Assembly (NCBI RefSeq): GCF_001684335.1
Contig: NZ_LOIC01000093.1
Location: 1 to 59,576 of the forward strand
Direction: 5' to 3'
Origin: Photorhabdus namnaonensis
Lineage (GTDB): Bacteria > Pseudomonadota > Gammaproteobacteria > Enterobacterales > Enterobacteriaceae
DNA length: 59,576 nt
Shown here piece by piece: positions 22,648 through 35,107 of this stretch. The first letter of the stretch is position 1. Every line of letters begins with the position of its first letter. The translations under genes were made by a program, and so were the position numbers. The notes beneath the pieces were generated by a model. The model searched no databases, was not told where the DNA came from, and worked only from the letters and a program-made list of their open reading frames with translations.

Positions 22648-23496
22648 TCAAAACACCAGCAATATCATGCCGGCAAAGACAGGGATCGCAGCAGTCAGAC
22701 TATCAATACGATCCATAATACCGCCATGCCCCGGAATTAGCTGGCTGCTATCCTTAATACCTGATTCACGTTTGAACATACTCTCAGTTAAATCACCAAA
22801 TACAGAAGCGATAACAACAATAGCAGAACACAACATAAGTTTTTCAGGCATTGCAGGTACTGGAGCATATTTTCCAAACAACCATGAAATAATGGCCGCG
22901 GTCATTAATCCCCCGATTAATCCTTCCAGCGTTTTTCCTGGAGAAACTTTCGGCGCCATTTTACGTTTACCTAAAGTACGCCCAAAGAGATAAGCGCCAG
23001 AATCCGCCCCCCATACCAGCAACATGACATACAGTAACCACCATGCGCCATAATATGAATTATCACCATATCCCTGAGTTCGTAAGACCATCATTCCACA
23101 GTAAAACGGCACTAATGTCAGGATACCAAACAAAAGGCGCAATAAAATGGATTTCTTCCAAATTGCAGCGGAAGAAGGATAGGTAACAACCAGAAGCGTC
23201 GCGACAATCCACCAAATCATCCCCCCCCATAGGGCAAAAGTGATTTGCGGCTGTCCAATCAAATCAGTGAAATCTGGCAGAGTATACTGTAGAGCTAATA
23301 AACCAATAGCAAACAGAGCCGCCAGAATAGCTCGTTTCGTTTGGCTAAATAAGCCAGCGAATTGCCCCCATTCCCATGCGGCAAGGGCTGAAACAGCGAT
23401 AATGACCAGCCCAAATGCTACTGGCGGCAGCAAAAACAGAGCGGCAATCACAAGAGGGATTAATATTACAGCCGTTATAAGGCGGTACTTCAGCAA
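22648..23496 (-). CDS. cdsA: Phosphatidate cytidylyltransferase
   Basis: Makes CDP-diacylglycerol, precursor of all phospholipids. Polytopic membrane protein with the full CdsA signature in its C-terminal part (SMFKRESGIKDS then HGGIMDRID). 282 aa. Nine bp after uppS. Confidence 0.97.
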   Translation of the reverse strand: MLKYRLITAVILIPLVIAALFLLPPVAFGLVIIAVSALAAWEWGQFAGLFSQTKRAILAALFAIGLLALQYTLPDFTDLIGQPQITFALWGGMIWWIVATLLVVTYPSSAAIWKKSILLRLLFGILTLVPFYCGMMVLRTQGYGDNSYYGAWWLLYVMLLVWGADSGAYLFGRTLGKRKMAPKVSPGKTLEGLIGGLMTAAIISWLFGKYAPVPAMPEKLMLCSAIVVIASVFGDLTESMFKRESGIKDSSQLIPGHGGIMDRIDSLTAAIPVFAGMILLVF

Positions 23497-23505
23497 GAGT
23501 TCCTC

Positions 23506-24270
23506 CTATGATCCCACATCGGCATCGTCTGATATTGTTCCGCCAAACCGGCGTTCTCTTTTAGCAAAGGCATTAATCGCACCTTCAAAAACGGTTTCAT
23601 CAAAATCAGGCCAGAGTATATCGGTAAAATAGAATTCTGCATAAGCTATCTGCCATAATAGAAAATTACTGATACGATGCTCACCTCCAGTTCTGATGAC
23701 TAAATCAACCTGAGGCTGCTGGCTTAGATTCATATAATTATTAACTAATTCTTCAGTAATATCCTGTGGCTCAAGGGAGTTATCTTTAATCTGCTGAGCA
23801 ATTTTCTGAACATTTTGAACAATATCCCAACGACCACCATAATTTGCAGCAATATTAAGTCGCAGCCCCGTATTATTAGCAGTCAACTTAACTGAGCGAC
23901 AGATACGATCCTGTAAACGCTCACTGAACCGGCTGATATCACCAATAACAGATAATCTAATATTATGCTTATGTAAACTTTTAACTTCGCTATCTAGTGC
24001 AAAAATAAATAGTTCCATTAAAGAACTGACTTCTTGCTCCGGTCGATTCCAGTTTTCACTACTGAAAGCGTATAGCGTCAGTGACTCTATTTTATGTTTA
24101 GCCGAGAAACTCACCGCACTCCGTACCGCTTTAATCCCCGCACGATGACCAAAGGCTCTTAATTTCCCTCGCTTCTTTGCCCAACGGCCGTTACCATCCA
24201 TAATAATGGCAACATGTTTAGGTAATAATGACGATAAATCGTTCTGATGATGATTGCTGGATAATATCAC
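23506..24270 (-). CDS. uppS: Undecaprenyl diphosphate synthase
   Basis: Cis-prenyltransferase that makes the C55 carrier lipid for peptidoglycan and O-antigen. Signature [14 protein letters not shown] with catalytic D25, and the C-terminal [20 protein letters not shown] block (20 residues). 254 aa. First gene of the uppS-cdsA-rseP-bamA run, downstream of the ispC terminator. Confidence 0.97.
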   Translation of the reverse strand: MILSSNHHQNDLSSLLPKHVAIIMDGNGRWAKKRGKLRAFGHRAGIKAVRSAVSFSAKHKIESLTLYAFSSENWNRPEQEVSSLMELFIFALDSEVKSLHKHNIRLSVIGDISRFSERLQDRICRSVKLTANNTGLRLNIAANYGGRWDIVQNVQKIAQQIKDNSLEPQDITEELVNNYMNLSQQPQVDLVIRTGGEHRISNFLLWQIAYAEFYFTDILWPDFDETVFEGAINAFAKRERRFGGTISDDADVGS

Positions 24271-24327
24271 TCAATTAATCCTTTACTGGTCAGGGTAATT
24301 CTCTTACAAGTTCAGGCATCCAAACAT

Positions 24328-24354
24328 AAAAAAGCCGTGTCTGGTATCCACGGC
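24328..24354 (-). terminator. Intrinsic terminator of ispC
   Basis: Read leftward: GCCGTG, 9-base loop, CACGGC, TTTTTT. It separates ispC from uppS. Confidence 0.85.
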
Positions 24355-24484
24355 CTGGGTAAAAGCCTAATTATCTGGAAGAGAACTTCCAAAATCTGGA
24401 CCGTTAATTATATCAACCAACAGTTATACGCAAACTATACCATCAGGTAAAAATGCGGACAAATACCCATTTGCCAATCCAAGA

Positions 24485-25681
24485 CTATCTGATAAATGAA
24501 CGAATAGTCTTCATAGCCAAATCTCTTGCGAGATTATCAATCTGTAAGACCTCCTCAATGCTCTGAGGTTCCGGCAAATTTAATTTTTCTACAACCTGAC
24601 GGTTTATAATTGCAATATCTGTGAAAGAGATTCCATTTTGTAAAAAAACCCTAACGATCTCTTCATTCGCTGCATTCAAGGCTGTCGTTGCGGCCTGACC
24701 TGCGTGACAAGCTTCAATAGCCAGTTTCAAACATGGATACCGTTCATAATCTGGTTTCGAGAACGTCAGTGCACCTAAAGAATAAAAATCAAGAGGTTCA
24801 ACACCAGAAGCAATACGATTTGGGTACGCCATTGCATAGGCAATCGGTGTACACATATCCGGCGTTCCTAATTGAGCAATAACGCTGCCATCTTGATAAC
24901 GGACCATAGAGTGAATAACCGATTGAGGATGGATGACCACTTCCATTTCCGCAGCAGATGCATTGAACAAGCAACACGCCTCAATATATTCCAACCCCTT
25001 ATTCATCATTGTCGCAGAATCTACCGAAATCTTACGCCCCATCGACCAATTCGGATGAGCACAAGCCTGGTCCGGTGTAACAAAAGCCAATTGCTCCAGA
25101 GGAGTATGACGAAAAGGCCCGCCAGATCCTGTCAGAATGATATTAGCAATTCCGTGTTGTTTTAGATCTCCGCGTCCAAGGTTTCGCTGTATGACTTCAG
25201 GTAAGCTCTGGAAAATAGCATTATGTTCACTGTCAATGGGTAATAATTGAGCATTATGTTGCGCCACCGCATCCATAAAAAACCGACCGCTGGTAATCAG
25301 CGACTCTTTATTAGCAAGTAAAATCTGTTTACCCGCTCGGATGGCCGCCAGCGTTGGTAGTAAGCCAGCAACACCAACAATCCCAGACATCACCTGATCA
25401 ACATCATTCAACGCAGCCAAATCACACGTAGCCTGTTCCCCGAAAAATACTTCGGTTTTACAGCCTTGTTCAATGAGCAACTGACGCAACTCTTTTGCGG
25501 AAACTTCGTCCGCCATTGCAGCACATTGAGGCCGAAATTCCAGACATTGTTCAGCCATAACCTGAATATTTTTTCCAGCGGCAAGCGCTGTTACTTTAAA
25601 TTTATCCGGATGATTGCGAACTACAGTAAGTGTACTTTTGCCTACGGAACCTGTGGAACCAAGGATGGTCAACCTTTTCAT
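24485..25681 (-). CDS. ispC: 1-deoxy-D-xylulose 5-phosphate reductoisomerase
   Basis: Second step of the MEP isoprenoid pathway, DXP to 2-C-methylerythritol 4-phosphate, with NADPH and a divalent metal; also called dxr. NADPH-binding [10 protein letters not shown] at 8-17. Metal/substrate region DSEHNAIFQ and GSGGPFR present. 398 aa. Supplies precursors for UppS next to it. Confidence 0.98.
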   Translation of the reverse strand: MKRLTILGSTGSVGKSTLTVVRNHPDKFKVTALAAGKNIQVMAEQCLEFRPQCAAMADEVSAKELRQLLIEQGCKTEVFFGEQATCDLAALNDVDQVMSGIVGVAGLLPTLAAIRAGKQILLANKESLITSGRFFMDAVAQHNAQLLPIDSEHNAIFQSLPEVIQRNLGRGDLKQHGIANIILTGSGGPFRHTPLEQLAFVTPDQACAHPNWSMGRKISVDSATMMNKGLEYIEACCLFNASAAEMEVVIHPQSVIHSMVRYQDGSVIAQLGTPDMCTPIAYAMAYPNRIASGVEPLDFYSLGALTFSKPDYERYPCLKLAIEACHAGQAATTALNAANEEIVRVFLQNGISFTDIAIINRQVVEKLNLPEPQSIEEVLQIDNLARDLAMKTIRSFIR

Positions 25682-25779
25682 ACTGATGCTCTGAATTGTT
25701 TTATTTGGTGTGTATTGATACTTGTCTGATTTGCCTGGCTATGAGCGCTCATGACTTCAGAGAAATGCCGAATAAAAAT

Positions 25780-25801
25780 AGCGCCACAAGATAGCAGCGC
25801 T
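25780..25801 (-). terminator. Possible terminator after frr
   Basis: Read leftward: AGCGC, 12-base loop, GCGCT, then ATTTTTATT. The stem is only 5 bp, but the T-rich tail and the position 20 bp past the frr stop support it. Confidence 0.5.
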
Positions 25802-25821
25802 GATGTATCTTATGAAAGAGA

Positions 25822-26379
25822 TTAGAACTCCATCAGTTCTTCTTCTTTCTTCGTTAAAGCTTCATCAACTTTTTTGATGAAATTATCCGTCAGCTTTTGA
25901 ATATCATCCTGCGCACGACGCTCATCATCTTCACTGATCTCTTTGTCTTTCAACAGCGCTTTGATTTTGTCGTTAGCATCACGACGAATATTACGCACAG
26001 AGACACGCCCCTGCTCAGCTTCGCCACGAACCACCTTAATCAAATCTTTACGGCGTTCTTCTGTCAACGGTGGCAAAGGAACGCGGATTGTTGTCCCCGC
26101 AGAAGATGGATTCAGCCCTAAATCAGAAGCCATGATTGCCTTTTCAATCGCCGGCGTTATAGTACGATCAAATACCGTGATAGCCAGGGTACGCGCATCC
26201 TCAGCAACAACGTTAGCAAGCTGACGCAAAGGCGTTGGCGCACCATAATACTCAACAGTGATACCATCCAGCAGACTAGGAGAAGCTCGGCCGGTACGAA
26301 CCTTGCTAATTTGGTTTTTAAGTGCTTCGACGCTCTTTTCCATACGGTCTTGTGCGTCTTTTTTGATTTCATTAATCAC
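25822..26379 (-). CDS. frr: Ribosome recycling factor
   Basis: With EF-G, splits post-termination ribosomes. Two-domain RRF protein with the family block [14 protein letters not shown]. The frame is open to 26499, but the GTG at 26379 gives exactly 185 aa starting at [12 protein letters not shown] and is preceded by AAGGGT. In the rpsB-tsf-pyrH-frr cluster. Confidence 0.97.
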   Translation of the reverse strand: MINEIKKDAQDRMEKSVEALKNQISKVRTGRASPSLLDGITVEYYGAPTPLRQLANVVAEDARTLAITVFDRTITPAIEKAIMASDLGLNPSSAGTTIRVPLPPLTEERRKDLIKVVRGEAEQGRVSVRNIRRDANDKIKALLKDKEISEDDERRAQDDIQKLTDNFIKKVDEALTKKEEELMEF

Positions 26380-26498
26380 GTTACAAACCCTTGGGAACTG
26401 GTTGTTTTCAAGCCATAAATCATTATGACCATGATTTGTTAAATTTGGCGTATCAGGCGACTCATCATACCGCCAAACATCTCTGGTGTCTTTGAACA

Positions 26499-27227
26499 TT
26501 ACTCATGAAAAATCAGGGTACCTTCATTTTCCCCCATCACCACACGACGTAACGCCCCCGGCTTATTCATGTTAAATACGCGAATGGGTAAGCTATGATC
26601 ACGAGCCAACGTGAATGCCGCCAAATCCATAACTTTCAATTCACGCTCTAATACCTGCTGATATGAAAGCTTATCAAACAATACCGCTTCCGAATCTTTA
26701 GCCGGATCAGCCGAATAAACACCATCTACTTTAGTTGCTTTTAGCACAACATCGGCTTCAATCTCAATACCACGCAAACACGCTGCCGAATCTGTAGTAA
26801 AGAACGGATTGCCGGTACCCGCAGAGAAAATAACAACACGACCATGACGTAACAAACTAATTGCTTCTGCCCAACTATAGTTATCGCAAACGCCATTTAA
26901 AGGAATTGCAGACATTAGACGGGCGTTCACATAGGCGCGGTGTAATGCATCCCGCATTGCCAGACCATTCATTACTGTTGCCAACATGCCCATGTGGTCG
27001 CCGACTACACGGTTCATTCCTGCTTCTGCCAAGCCAGCACCACGAAACAGATTACCACCGCCAATGACGACACCGACCTGTACGCCTAACTCAACCAGTT
27101 CTTTAATCTCCTGAGCCATACGATCTAAAACGCTGGCATCTATACCAAAACCTTCTGCACCTTGCAGGGCTTCGCCACTGAGTTTAAGCAGGATACGCTG
27201 ATATACGGGTTTTGCATTGGTTGCCAT
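26499..27227 (-). CDS. pyrH: Uridylate kinase
   Basis: UMP to UDP in de novo pyrimidine synthesis; hexameric amino-acid-kinase fold. N-terminal KLSGEAL and [12 protein letters not shown] motifs. 242 aa. Between tsf and frr. Confidence 0.98.
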   Translation of the reverse strand: MATNAKPVYQRILLKLSGEALQGAEGFGIDASVLDRMAQEIKELVELGVQVGVVIGGGNLFRGAGLAEAGMNRVVGDHMGMLATVMNGLAMRDALHRAYVNARLMSAIPLNGVCDNYSWAEAISLLRHGRVVIFSAGTGNPFFTTDSAACLRGIEIEADVVLKATKVDGVYSADPAKDSEAVLFDKLSYQQVLERELKVMDLAAFTLARDHSLPIRVFNMNKPGALRRVVMGENEGTLIFHE

Positions 27228-27335
27228 GATGTTCTGTCCTAAGCAGAAAAGTATATTGGGGATTTACATACATCCGGGTCATTCTGACCAGATGCAAAAA
27301 CTCAACACCTACTGGAATAGGCGGTTTAGATTAGA

Positions 27336-27366
27336 TAAAACAGAACCGCCATTTGGCGGCCCTGTT
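27336..27366 (-). terminator. Terminator after tsf
   Basis: Read leftward: AACAGGGCCGCC, AAAT loop, GGCGGTTCTGTT, TTATC. The long, nearly perfect stem overlaps no gene and lies 15 bp past the tsf stop. Confidence 0.85.
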
Positions 27367-27380
27367 TGTAAAAATTAAGA

Positions 27381-28232
27381 CTATTTACTCATTGCAGCAA
27401 CTTCTGCTGCGAAATCAGTCTCAACTTTCTCAATACCTTCACCCACTTCATAACGGATGAAGCTGGTCACTTTAGCATTGTTTTCTTTCAGCAGATCGCC
27501 GACAGTTTTGCTCGGATCCATCACGAAATTCTGACCTGTCAGAGAGATCTCGCCGGTGAATTTATTCATACGGCCAGAAACCATTTTCTCTGCGATTTCA
27601 CGTGGCTTACCAGACTGCATTGCGATATCCAGTTGGATTTGGTGCTCACGCTCAACAACGTCAGCAGGTACATCGCTTGGGTTAACATATTCTGGCTTGC
27701 TTGCAGCGATGTGCATAGCCACATGCTTAATCAGCTCTTCATTAGCGCCTTCAGCCGCAACCAGAACACCGATACGCGCACCATGCAGGTAAGTACCCAG
27801 TTGTTCGCCTTCTAATACAGAAACGCGACGAATGTTAATGTTTTCACCGATTTTAGCAACCAGTGCGGTACGCTGCTCTTCGAACTTAGCTTTCAGCGTT
27901 TCAATATCAGAGACTTTATCAGCCAATACTGCCGCCATAACTTCTTTACCGAAAGCGATGAAGCCAGCATCTTTAGCAACGAAGTCAGTTTCACAGTTCA
28001 GCTCAACCAAAGCGCCGAATTTGCCATCAGCAGCCACTTCTGCCAGGATGATACCTTCAGCAGCAACACGGCCAGCTTTCTTAGCCGCTTTCGCTTGACC
28101 TGATTTACGCATGTTGTCAATCGCTAACTCGATATCGCCATTAGCTTCAACCAGCGCTTTTTTACATTCCATCATACCTGCGCCAGTACGCTCACGCAGT
28201 TCTTTTACCAAAGCAGCGGTAATTCCAGACAT
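27381..28232 (-). CDS. tsf: Elongation factor Ts
   Basis: Nucleotide exchange factor for EF-Tu. N-terminal UBA-like domain with [14 protein letters not shown], then the core with the TDFVAKD motif that displaces Mg-GDP. 283 aa. Follows rpsB through an attenuator-like hairpin. Confidence 0.98.
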   Translation of the reverse strand: MSGITAALVKELRERTGAGMMECKKALVEANGDIELAIDNMRKSGQAKAAKKAGRVAAEGIILAEVAADGKFGALVELNCETDFVAKDAGFIAFGKEVMAAVLADKVSDIETLKAKFEEQRTALVAKIGENINIRRVSVLEGEQLGTYLHGARIGVLVAAEGANEELIKHVAMHIAASKPEYVNPSDVPADVVEREHQIQLDIAMQSGKPREIAEKMVSGRMNKFTGEISLTGQNFVMDPSKTVGDLLKENNAKVTSFIRYEVGEGIEKVETDFAAEVAAMSK

Positions 28233-28302
28233 TTGTTTTATTCCTCGATGTATCCCGCAGGAAGAGAGTATTCCGCATGGATAGTTCTTATATTAGATAC
28301 GT

Positions 28303-28328
28303 AAAAGGGGGGCCATAACAGGCCCCCC
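28303..28328 (-). terminator. Attenuator hairpin between rpsB and tsf
   Basis: Perfect 8-bp stem GGGGGGCC/GGCCCCCC with a 6-base loop, followed leftward by TTTTAC. It is GC-only and sits mid-operon, so partial termination that sets the S2:EF-Ts ratio is likely, as known for this operon in enterobacteria. Confidence 0.85.
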
Positions 28329-28383
28329 TAACCAATATATTTCAATACCTGGTTAATAAGGGCTCAATAATGAGCTTGCCTTA

Positions 28384-29292
<909 letters not shown>

Positions 29293-29298
29293 GCGCGC

Positions 29299-29328
29299 TT
29301 TATATCATAAACCCGCCTAAGACACCAA
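29299..29328 (-). promoter_or_regulatory. rpsB promoter
   Basis: Read leftward: TTGGTG (29323-29328), 18 bp, TATAAA (29299-29304) preceded by TG for an extended -10, then the discriminator GCGCGCC. A GC-rich discriminator is typical of stringently controlled ribosomal promoters. Confidence 0.7.
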
Positions 29329-29423
29329 CTTTTGTTGCCACTTTCCGATAGCTCAATGTGAAAAGAAAGGTAGGGTTACGGAAGGTATTCTTGATAGGTA
29401 AAAAGGTAACGAGGGAAATAGGG

Positions 29424-29443
29424 CTGCCAACTGTTATTGGCAG
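29424..29443. repeat. Hairpin between rpsB and map
   Basis: Perfect 7-bp inverted repeat CTGCCAA/TTGGCAG with a 6-base loop, about 95 bp upstream of map. No T-run follows in either direction. Nothing else was recognised between the rpsB promoter and map. Confidence 0.45.
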
Positions 29444-29537
29444 ATATTCTGTAGGCTGATACCATTAGTTCAATAATTTTTTCCTTGTTGAAAAACATAC
29501 AACCAGCAGATTCGCTGGCATTGAATGGACAAGTTTC

Positions 29538-30335
29538 ATGGCAATCTCAATTAAAACCTCTGAAGATATTGAAAAAATGCGCGTCGCTGGTCGACTGGCG
29601 GCAGAAGTGTTGGAAATTATTGAACCTTACGTCAAACCCGGTGTAACAACAGGTGAATTAGATCGTATCTGTCACGATCACATTACCAATAAACAACAAG
29701 CTATCTCCGCCTGTCTTGGTTATCACGGTTTCCCAAAATCCGTTTGTATTTCTGTTAATGACGTAGTGTGTCACGGTATCCCAAGTGATGATAAGGCATT
29801 GAAAGATGGCGATATTGTTAATATCGATGTAACTGTCATCAAAGAGGGCTTCCACGGTGATACATCAAAAATGTTCATTGTCGGTAAACCAACTATTCAA
29901 GGTGAGCGCCTATGCCGCATCACTCAGGAAAGTCTCTATCTGGCCTTAAAAATGGTGAAACCCGGCATTCGTCTACGCACTCTTGGTAGAGCCATCCAAC
30001 AATTTGTTGAAGCCAACGATTTTTCTGTGGTCCGTGAATATTGCGGTCACGGCATCGGCGAAGGTTTCCATGAGGAACCACAAGTACTGCACTATGACGC
30101 CGATGATGGTGGCGTTGTTCTGCAAAAAGGTATGGCTTTCACTATTGAACCAATGGTTAACACCGGTGACTACCGCATCCGTACCATGAAAGATGGCTGG
30201 ACAGTCAAAACGAAGGACCGCAGCCTGTCCGCACAATATGAACATACCATTGTTGTTACTGATAACGGCTGTGAAATCATGACATTGCGTAAAGAAGAAG
30301 AGCCAGAGCTTTCCGCAGTCTTGGTAAATGAATAA
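29538..30335 (+). CDS. map: Methionine aminopeptidase
   Basis: Removes the N-terminal Met from nascent proteins. Pita-bread fold with all five dinuclear-metal ligands: D97, D108, H171, E204 and the E of the later QYEHT segment, plus H79. 265 aa, type Ia. Divergent from rpsB. Confidence 0.98.
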   Translation: MAISIKTSEDIEKMRVAGRLAAEVLEIIEPYVKPGVTTGELDRICHDHITNKQQAISACLGYHGFPKSVCISVNDVVCHGIPSDDKALKDGDIVNIDVTVIKEGFHGDTSKMFIVGKPTIQGERLCRITQESLYLALKMVKPGIRLRTLGRAIQQFVEANDFSVVREYCGHGIGEGFHEEPQVLHYDADDGGVVLQKGMAFTIEPMVNTGDYRIRTMKDGWTVKTKDRSLSAQYEHTIVVTDNGCEIMTLRKEEEPELSAVLVNE

Positions 30336-30352
30336 TTAAAATAGCAAACTAC

Positions 30353-30383
30353 GAAGCCTTGCTGAAATCATACAAGGCTTCTC
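30353..30383 (+). terminator. Hairpin after map
   Basis: GAAGCCTTG/CAAGGCTTC, a perfect 9-bp stem with an 11-base loop and a pyrimidine-rich tail, 18 bp past the map stop. Confidence 0.6.
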
Positions 30384-30441
30384 ATCTCTTCTCTGCAATA
30401 TCCTCTTGTTTAACCCCCTACTTTCTCAGTAATCTGGCCTT

Positions 30442-33120
30442 ATGATTCGCCCTTCTCATAGGTTTATGCTTATGTCAGCAGATATCGCCACAATTCGGGC
30501 CCCTATCCCGCCACTTTCTCCCGCTGATTTTTCTAGCGAAGAGCTTCACTACCCTATGTTGAAACATCACCTCGAAGAATTTCAACTTTGGCTAGAGCAT
30601 GCATTTAAAGCGGGGATTTCCGCAGAAGCCTTGATTTCTGCACGCAGTGATTACATAGACCAATTATTACAACAATTATGGCATGCCTATGGATTTGATA
30701 AAATTTCATCACTTTCATTGATTGCCGTCGGCGGATATGGCCGACGGGAACTGCATCCGCTATCTGATATTGACGTGCTGATACTCAGCAAACAGTCGCT
30801 CACACCGCCTCAAGCTCAGAACGTTGGACAATTTATCACTTTACTATGGGATATCCGGCTGGAAGTCGGTCACAGTGTTCGCACACTTGAAGAGTGTTTG
30901 CTGGAAGGGCTGTCAGATCTAACTATTGCGACGAATTTAATCGAATCGCGGTTAATTTGTGGCGATCCAGCGATTTTTCTTCAGTTACAGCAACATACCT
31001 TCAGTGATGGTTTTTGGCCTTCTACTGACTTCTTTGATGCCAAAATTGTTGAACAACACGAACGCCACCAGCGCTATCACAGTACAAGTTATAATCTGGA
31101 ACCTGATATCAAAAGCAGCCCCGGAGGGTTACGAGACATTCATACTCTACTGTGGGTTGCCCGTCGCCATTTTGGTGCAACCTCCATAGATGAAATGGTC
31201 GACTTTAGTTTCCTAACAGCGGAAGAACGTAATGAATTAAATGAATGCCAAAGCTTCCTTTGGCGTATCCGCTTTGCTCTTCATCTGGTAGTCAACCGTT
31301 ATGATAATCGCTTGTTATTTGATCGCCAGTTCAGTATTGCTCAATTATTAGGTTATCAAGGGGAACGTAATCAACCGGTAGAACGCATGATGAAAGATTT
31401 CTATCGGATGACACGTCGCGTTAGCGAACTCAACAATATGCTACTGCAACTGTTTGATGAAGCTATTCTGGCACTGGAAACCAATGAAAAATCCCGCCCA
31501 CTGGACAGTGAATTCCAGTTACGGGGGCAACTTATTGATCTAATCGACGAAACCCTGTTTATCAAAGAACCTGCGGCCATTATGCGGATGTTTTATCGCA
31601 TGGCAGAATATGAGGAAGTTCAAGGCATTTATTCTACTACGTTACGCCACCTCCGTTATGCACGCCGCAACCTGTCTCAGCCATTGTGTGAATTGCCGGA
31701 GGCTCGCCAAATCTTTATGGATATTCTACGTCACCCTAGGGCGGTTGAAAGCGCATTTGTGCCCATGCATCGTCACAGTGTTCTTGGCGCTTATACACCG
31801 CTTTGGGGCAATATTGTCGGTCAGATGCAGTTTGATCTGTTTCACGCCTATACTGTCGATGAACATACCATCCGCGTACTGAGAAAATTGGAAAGTTTTG
31901 CCGATGAGAATAACCGTCCAGCCCATCCACTCTGTGTTGAGCTATACCCTCGTCTGCCTCAACCGGAGCTTCTACGTCTTGCTGCGCTATTTCATGACAT
32001 CGCCAAAGGGCGTACCGGCGACCATTCTGAACTTGGCGCTGACGATGCGCTAGCGTTTTCACTGCAACACGGGCTTAACTCACTAGAAGCTGATTTGGTC
32101 GCCTGGCTGGTTCGTCATCATCTGTTAATGTCAGTCACAGCTCAACGGAGAGATATTCAGGACCCAGAAATCATCAAGCAATTTGCCCATCAAATCCTCA
32201 ATGAAACCCGGTTACGCTACCTGATCTGCCTGACAGTCGCTGATATCTGCGCAACCAATATCAACCTATGGAATAGTTGGAAACAGAGCTTGTTACGGGA
32301 GCTCTATTTTTCTACAGAGCATCAATTACGCCAGGGAAATACACCAGATTTTCGTGAACGTATCCGCCACAACCGTTTTCAGGCACTTGCTCTGTTACGC
32401 CAAAATAATATTAACGAACAGAAACTTCATCGGCTCTGGAGTCGTTGTCATGCAGATTATTTCCTTCGCCATACGCCAAAACAACTTGCCTGGCACGCCC
32501 GTCATCTAGTGCAACATGATTCTCAAGAGTCACTGATACTGATAAGTACCAAGCCAACCCGCGGCGGTACAGAAATTTTTATCTGGAGCTTAGATCGCCC
32601 TTCCCTGTTTGCGGCAGTTGTCGGCGAACTGGATAGACGTAACCTGAGTGTTCATAATGCTCAAATATTTACCAATCGTGATGGTATGACAATGGATACC
32701 TTTGTGGTATTGGAACCCAATGGTCATCCTCTAGCATTGGATCGCCACGAAATAATACGTAACGCACTTTTACAAGTCGTTCTGGACCCTCATACCAAAA
32801 CACCGAAAACGCGAAAATTACCAACTAAACTGCGCCACTTCAACGTACCAACAAAAGTGACCTTCTTACCTACCCATAACGAACGACGAACCTATATGGA
32901 ACTATTTGCCCTGGATCAACCGGGATTACTGGCAAGAGTCGGTAATATTTTTGCTGAAATGGGGGTTTCACTACATGGCGCACATATCACCACCATCGGT
33001 GAACGTGTCGAAGATTTTTTTGTTCTGGCGGATAAAGACCACAAAGCATTAAATAAAAAAGTCAGAGAAGAATTATCAGAAAGGTTGACAGCAACCCTAA
33101 ATCCAAAGGATAAAATATAA
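30442..33120 (+). CDS. glnD: Bifunctional [protein-PII] uridylyltransferase / uridylyl-removing enzyme
   Basis: Glutamine sensor that uridylylates or de-uridylylates PII (GlnB/GlnK). Nucleotidyltransferase motif [19 protein letters not shown] (near 95-113), HD domain [14 protein letters not shown] (near 515) for removal, and two C-terminal ACT domains that sense glutamine (last ~190 residues). 892 aa. No strong Shine-Dalgarno site precedes 30442; Met codons at 30466 and 30472 are alternatives. Confidence 0.97.
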   Translation: MIRPSHRFMLMSADIATIRAPIPPLSPADFSSEELHYPMLKHHLEEFQLWLEHAFKAGISAEALISARSDYIDQLLQQLWHAYGFDKISSLSLIAVGGYGRRELHPLSDIDVLILSKQSLTPPQAQNVGQFITLLWDIRLEVGHSVRTLEECLLEGLSDLTIATNLIESRLICGDPAIFLQLQQHTFSDGFWPSTDFFDAKIVEQHERHQRYHSTSYNLEPDIKSSPGGLRDIHTLLWVARRHFGATSIDEMVDFSFLTAEERNELNECQSFLWRIRFALHLVVNRYDNRLLFDRQFSIAQLLGYQGERNQPVERMMKDFYRMTRRVSELNNMLLQLFDEAILALETNEKSRPLDSEFQLRGQLIDLIDETLFIKEPAAIMRMFYRMAEYEEVQGIYSTTLRHLRYARRNLSQPLCELPEARQIFMDILRHPRAVESAFVPMHRHSVLGAYTPLWGNIVGQMQFDLFHAYTVDEHTIRVLRKLESFADENNRPAHPLCVELYPRLPQPELLRLAALFHDIAKGRTGDHSELGADDALAFSLQHGLNSLEADLVAWLVRHHLLMSVTAQRRDIQDPEIIKQFAHQILNETRLRYLICLTVADICATNINLWNSWKQSLLRELYFSTEHQLRQGNTPDFRERIRHNRFQALALLRQNNINEQKLHRLWSRCHADYFLRHTPKQLAWHARHLVQHDSQESLILISTKPTRGGTEIFIWSLDRPSLFAAVVGELDRRNLSVHNAQIFTNRDGMTMDTFVVLEPNGHPLALDRHEIIRNALLQVVLDPHTKTPKTRKLPTKLRHFNVPTKVTFLPTHNERRTYMELFALDQPGLLARVGNIFAEMGVSLHGAHITTIGERVEDFFVLADKDHKALNKKVREELSERLTATLNPKDKI

Positions 33121-33175
33121 CTCAATATAAGCCCATAAGCCCATGATTCGGACGATAACCAAGGAACCCGATGCA

Positions 33176-34000
33176 ATGCAGCAATTACAATCCATTATCG
33201 AAAGTGCATTTGAAAACCGCGCAACGCTTACTCCAGCAACAGTCAACCATGAAATACGGGATGCAGTTACTCAAGTCATCAACCTGCTGGATAGTGGAAA
33301 ACTTCGCGTTGCAGAGAAAATTGACGGTCAGTGGGTCACTCATCAATGGCTAAAAATGGCTGTACTGCTCTCTTTCCGTATTAATGAAAATCGGATCATC
33401 GATGGCACAGAAAGCCGTTATTTCGATAAAGTTCCGATGAAATTCTCTGGCTATGATCAGGCAAGATTTGAAAAAGAGGGCTTTCGCGTAGTGCCTCCTG
33501 CGGCAGCACGTCAAGGGGCCTTTATTGCCCGTAACTGCGTACTGATGCCTTCCTATGTCAACATCGGCGCTTATGTTGATGAAGGGACAATGGTAGATAC
33601 CTGGGCGACTGTCGGCTCCTGCGCCCAAATTGGTAAAAACGTCCATTTATCCGGTGGCGTCGGCATCGGCGGCGTATTGGAACCATTGCAAGCCAACCCA
33701 ACTATTATTGAAGACAACTGCTTTATTGGCGCTCGTTCTGAAATTGTGGAAGGTGTCATTGTCGAAGAGGGTTCAGTGATTTCAATGGGTGTCTATATCG
33801 GTCAAAGCACCAAAATTTATGATCGTGAAACAGGGGAAATCCATTATGGCCGCGTCCCTGCCGGTTCTGTTGTTGTCTCTGGCAACCTCCCATCAAAAGA
33901 TGGTAGTTACAGCCTGTATTGTGCTGTCATTGTCAAAAAAGTGGATGCCAAAACACGAGGAAAAGTGGGCATTAATGAACTACTCAGAACGATAGATTAA
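33176..34000 (+). CDS. dapD: 2,3,4,5-tetrahydropyridine-2,6-dicarboxylate N-succinyltransferase
   Basis: Succinylase step of the DAP/lysine pathway, supplying peptidoglycan. N-terminal helical domain then left-handed beta-helix hexapeptide repeats. The frame opens at 33143, but the ATG at 33176 gives 274 aa starting [15 protein letters not shown], the E. coli length, with AAGGA ten bases before. An out-of-frame ATG at 33171 lies immediately upstream. Confidence 0.97.
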   Translation: MQQLQSIIESAFENRATLTPATVNHEIRDAVTQVINLLDSGKLRVAEKIDGQWVTHQWLKMAVLLSFRINENRIIDGTESRYFDKVPMKFSGYDQARFEKEGFRVVPPAAARQGAFIARNCVLMPSYVNIGAYVDEGTMVDTWATVGSCAQIGKNVHLSGGVGIGGVLEPLQANPTIIEDNCFIGARSEIVEGVIVEEGSVISMGVYIGQSTKIYDRETGEIHYGRVPAGSVVVSGNLPSKDGSYSLYCAVIVKKVDAKTRGKVGINELLRTID

Positions 34001-34006
34001 ACTTTA

Positions 34007-34042
34007 AAATAGCGGATAATAAATAAGTCCGCTATTTTTTTG
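34007..34042 (+). terminator. Intrinsic terminator after dapD
   Basis: AAATAGCGGA / TCCGCTATTT stem with an 11-base loop and a run of seven T. Confidence 0.9.
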
Positions 34043-34095
34043 CTTTTTATCATCATTACCGACCTCAGTTAGTGTTATTAATATAGGGAGTTTGA

Positions 34096-34182
34096 ATGTG
34101 GACAACGTGCACAACCCGAAACGTACACAGAGTACGTAAGGCGTTTGGAGGCGATCCGGATTCAAGATGACACATAAAATAA
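34096..34182. repeat. Possible degenerate dispersed repeat upstream of yaeH
   Basis: A GC-richer stretch containing ACGTAC-ACAGA-GTACGT and ending GGATTCAAGATGAC, which resembles the ends of ERIC-like enterobacterial repeats. It has no coding capacity. The identification is tentative, by resemblance only. Confidence 0.3.
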
Positions 34183-34213
34183 CCTACTGGGAAAATACCC
34201 TTAAGGTGGTGCT

Positions 34214-34600
34214 ATGTACGATAACTTAAAGAGTCTGGGGATCACATATCCCGAAGAAATTGACCGCTATAGTCTGCGTCAGGAAGCTAACAACGATATT
34301 CTGAAAATCTATTTCCGCAAGGATAAAGGTGAATTCTTTGCTAAAAGCGTGAAATTCAAATATCCACGTCAACGCAAGACTGTAACGGCAAACAATACAG
34401 AGCAAGGATACAAAGAGATCAACGAAATCAACACTAACCTGCGTTATGTGATTGAAGAGTTAGATCAAATTTGCAAACGTGACCAAGCAGAAGTCGACTT
34501 GAAACACAAAATTCTTGATGATTTGCGTCATCTTGAGCACGTTGTCGCCAACAAAATTGCCGAGATTGAAGCCGATCTGGAAAAACTAACTCGTAAATAA
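34214..34600 (+). CDS. yaeH: DUF3461 family protein YaeH
   Basis: Conserved gammaproteobacterial protein of unknown function; 128 aa, as E. coli YaeH, with start [20 protein letters not shown] (20 residues) and a charged, probably coiled-coil C-terminal half. Next to dapD as in E. coli. A GGTGGT-type Shine-Dalgarno site precedes the ATG. Confidence 0.92.
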   Translation: MYDNLKSLGITYPEEIDRYSLRQEANNDILKIYFRKDKGEFFAKSVKFKYPRQRKTVTANNTEQGYKEINEINTNLRYVIEELDQICKRDQAEVDLKHKILDDLRHLEHVVANKIAEIEADLEKLTRK

Positions 34601-34615
34601 AACGGTTCTATTAAT

Positions 34616-34651
34616 TACACCGCCTATATCTTATTTGGTATAAGCGGTGTA
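34616..34651. terminator. Bidirectional hairpin between yaeH and yqcA
   Basis: TACACCGC/GCGGTGTA stem with a 20-base loop that can pair further, between convergent genes. Rightward tail ATTGAGATTATT. Confidence 0.6.
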
Positions 34652-34657
34652 TTGAGA

Positions 34658-35107
34658 TTATTCAATTAACTCTCCCCATTGCTTGATCCAAAACCGAGCA
34701 AAAACTTCCGGTTCAGCTTCTTCTACCGCATCCACCATCAAAACTTCACCGATTCTTATTGCCCCTTGTTCTTGTAGCAACTCATCAAAAGTGCGCCCAC
34801 CACCACAAAAATTCTCATAACTGCTATCACCCAAGGCGATCACGCCATAGCGTAATTCAGGCTGATACCCCAGTTCATCTCGCAGGGAATAGTAAAGAGG
34901 CCGAATATTATCGGGTAAATCTCCTTGCCCGGTAGTTGAAGTGATAATTAAAACCATTTGATTAAGATAGGATTGCCACTGTTCCAGCTCCCCTTCTTCA
35001 AAGACTTCTACATCATGACCTTGTTGTTCAAGGATCTGCTGTGCTTCTTCTGCAACAGCAAGCGCATTACCATAAACAGTACCAACAAAAATACCTATCT
35101 TTGCCAT
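34658..35107 (-). CDS. yqcA: Flavodoxin YqcA
   Basis: FMN-binding flavodoxin-like electron carrier of unknown partner. Phosphate loop GTVYGNA (residues 9-15), [11 protein letters not shown] and [10 protein letters not shown] loops that cradle FMN. 149 aa, the length of E. coli YqcA rather than MioC, and truC/yqcC lie on the same strand. In E. coli these are adjacent; here an insertion of about 1.8 kb separates them. Confidence 0.92.
   Translation of the reverse strand: MAKIGIFVGTVYGNALAVAEEAQQILEQQGHDVEVFEEGELEQWQSYLNQMVLIITSTTGQGDLPDNIRPLYYSLRDELGYQPELRYGVIALGDSSYENFCGGGRTFDELLQEQGAIRIGEVLMVDAVEEAEPEVFARFWIKQWGELIE

Noticed and set aside
25741-25752. Palindrome ATGAGCGCTCAT between frr and ispC
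   Set aside because: Twelve-base palindrome without spacer or conserved context; too short to support a function.
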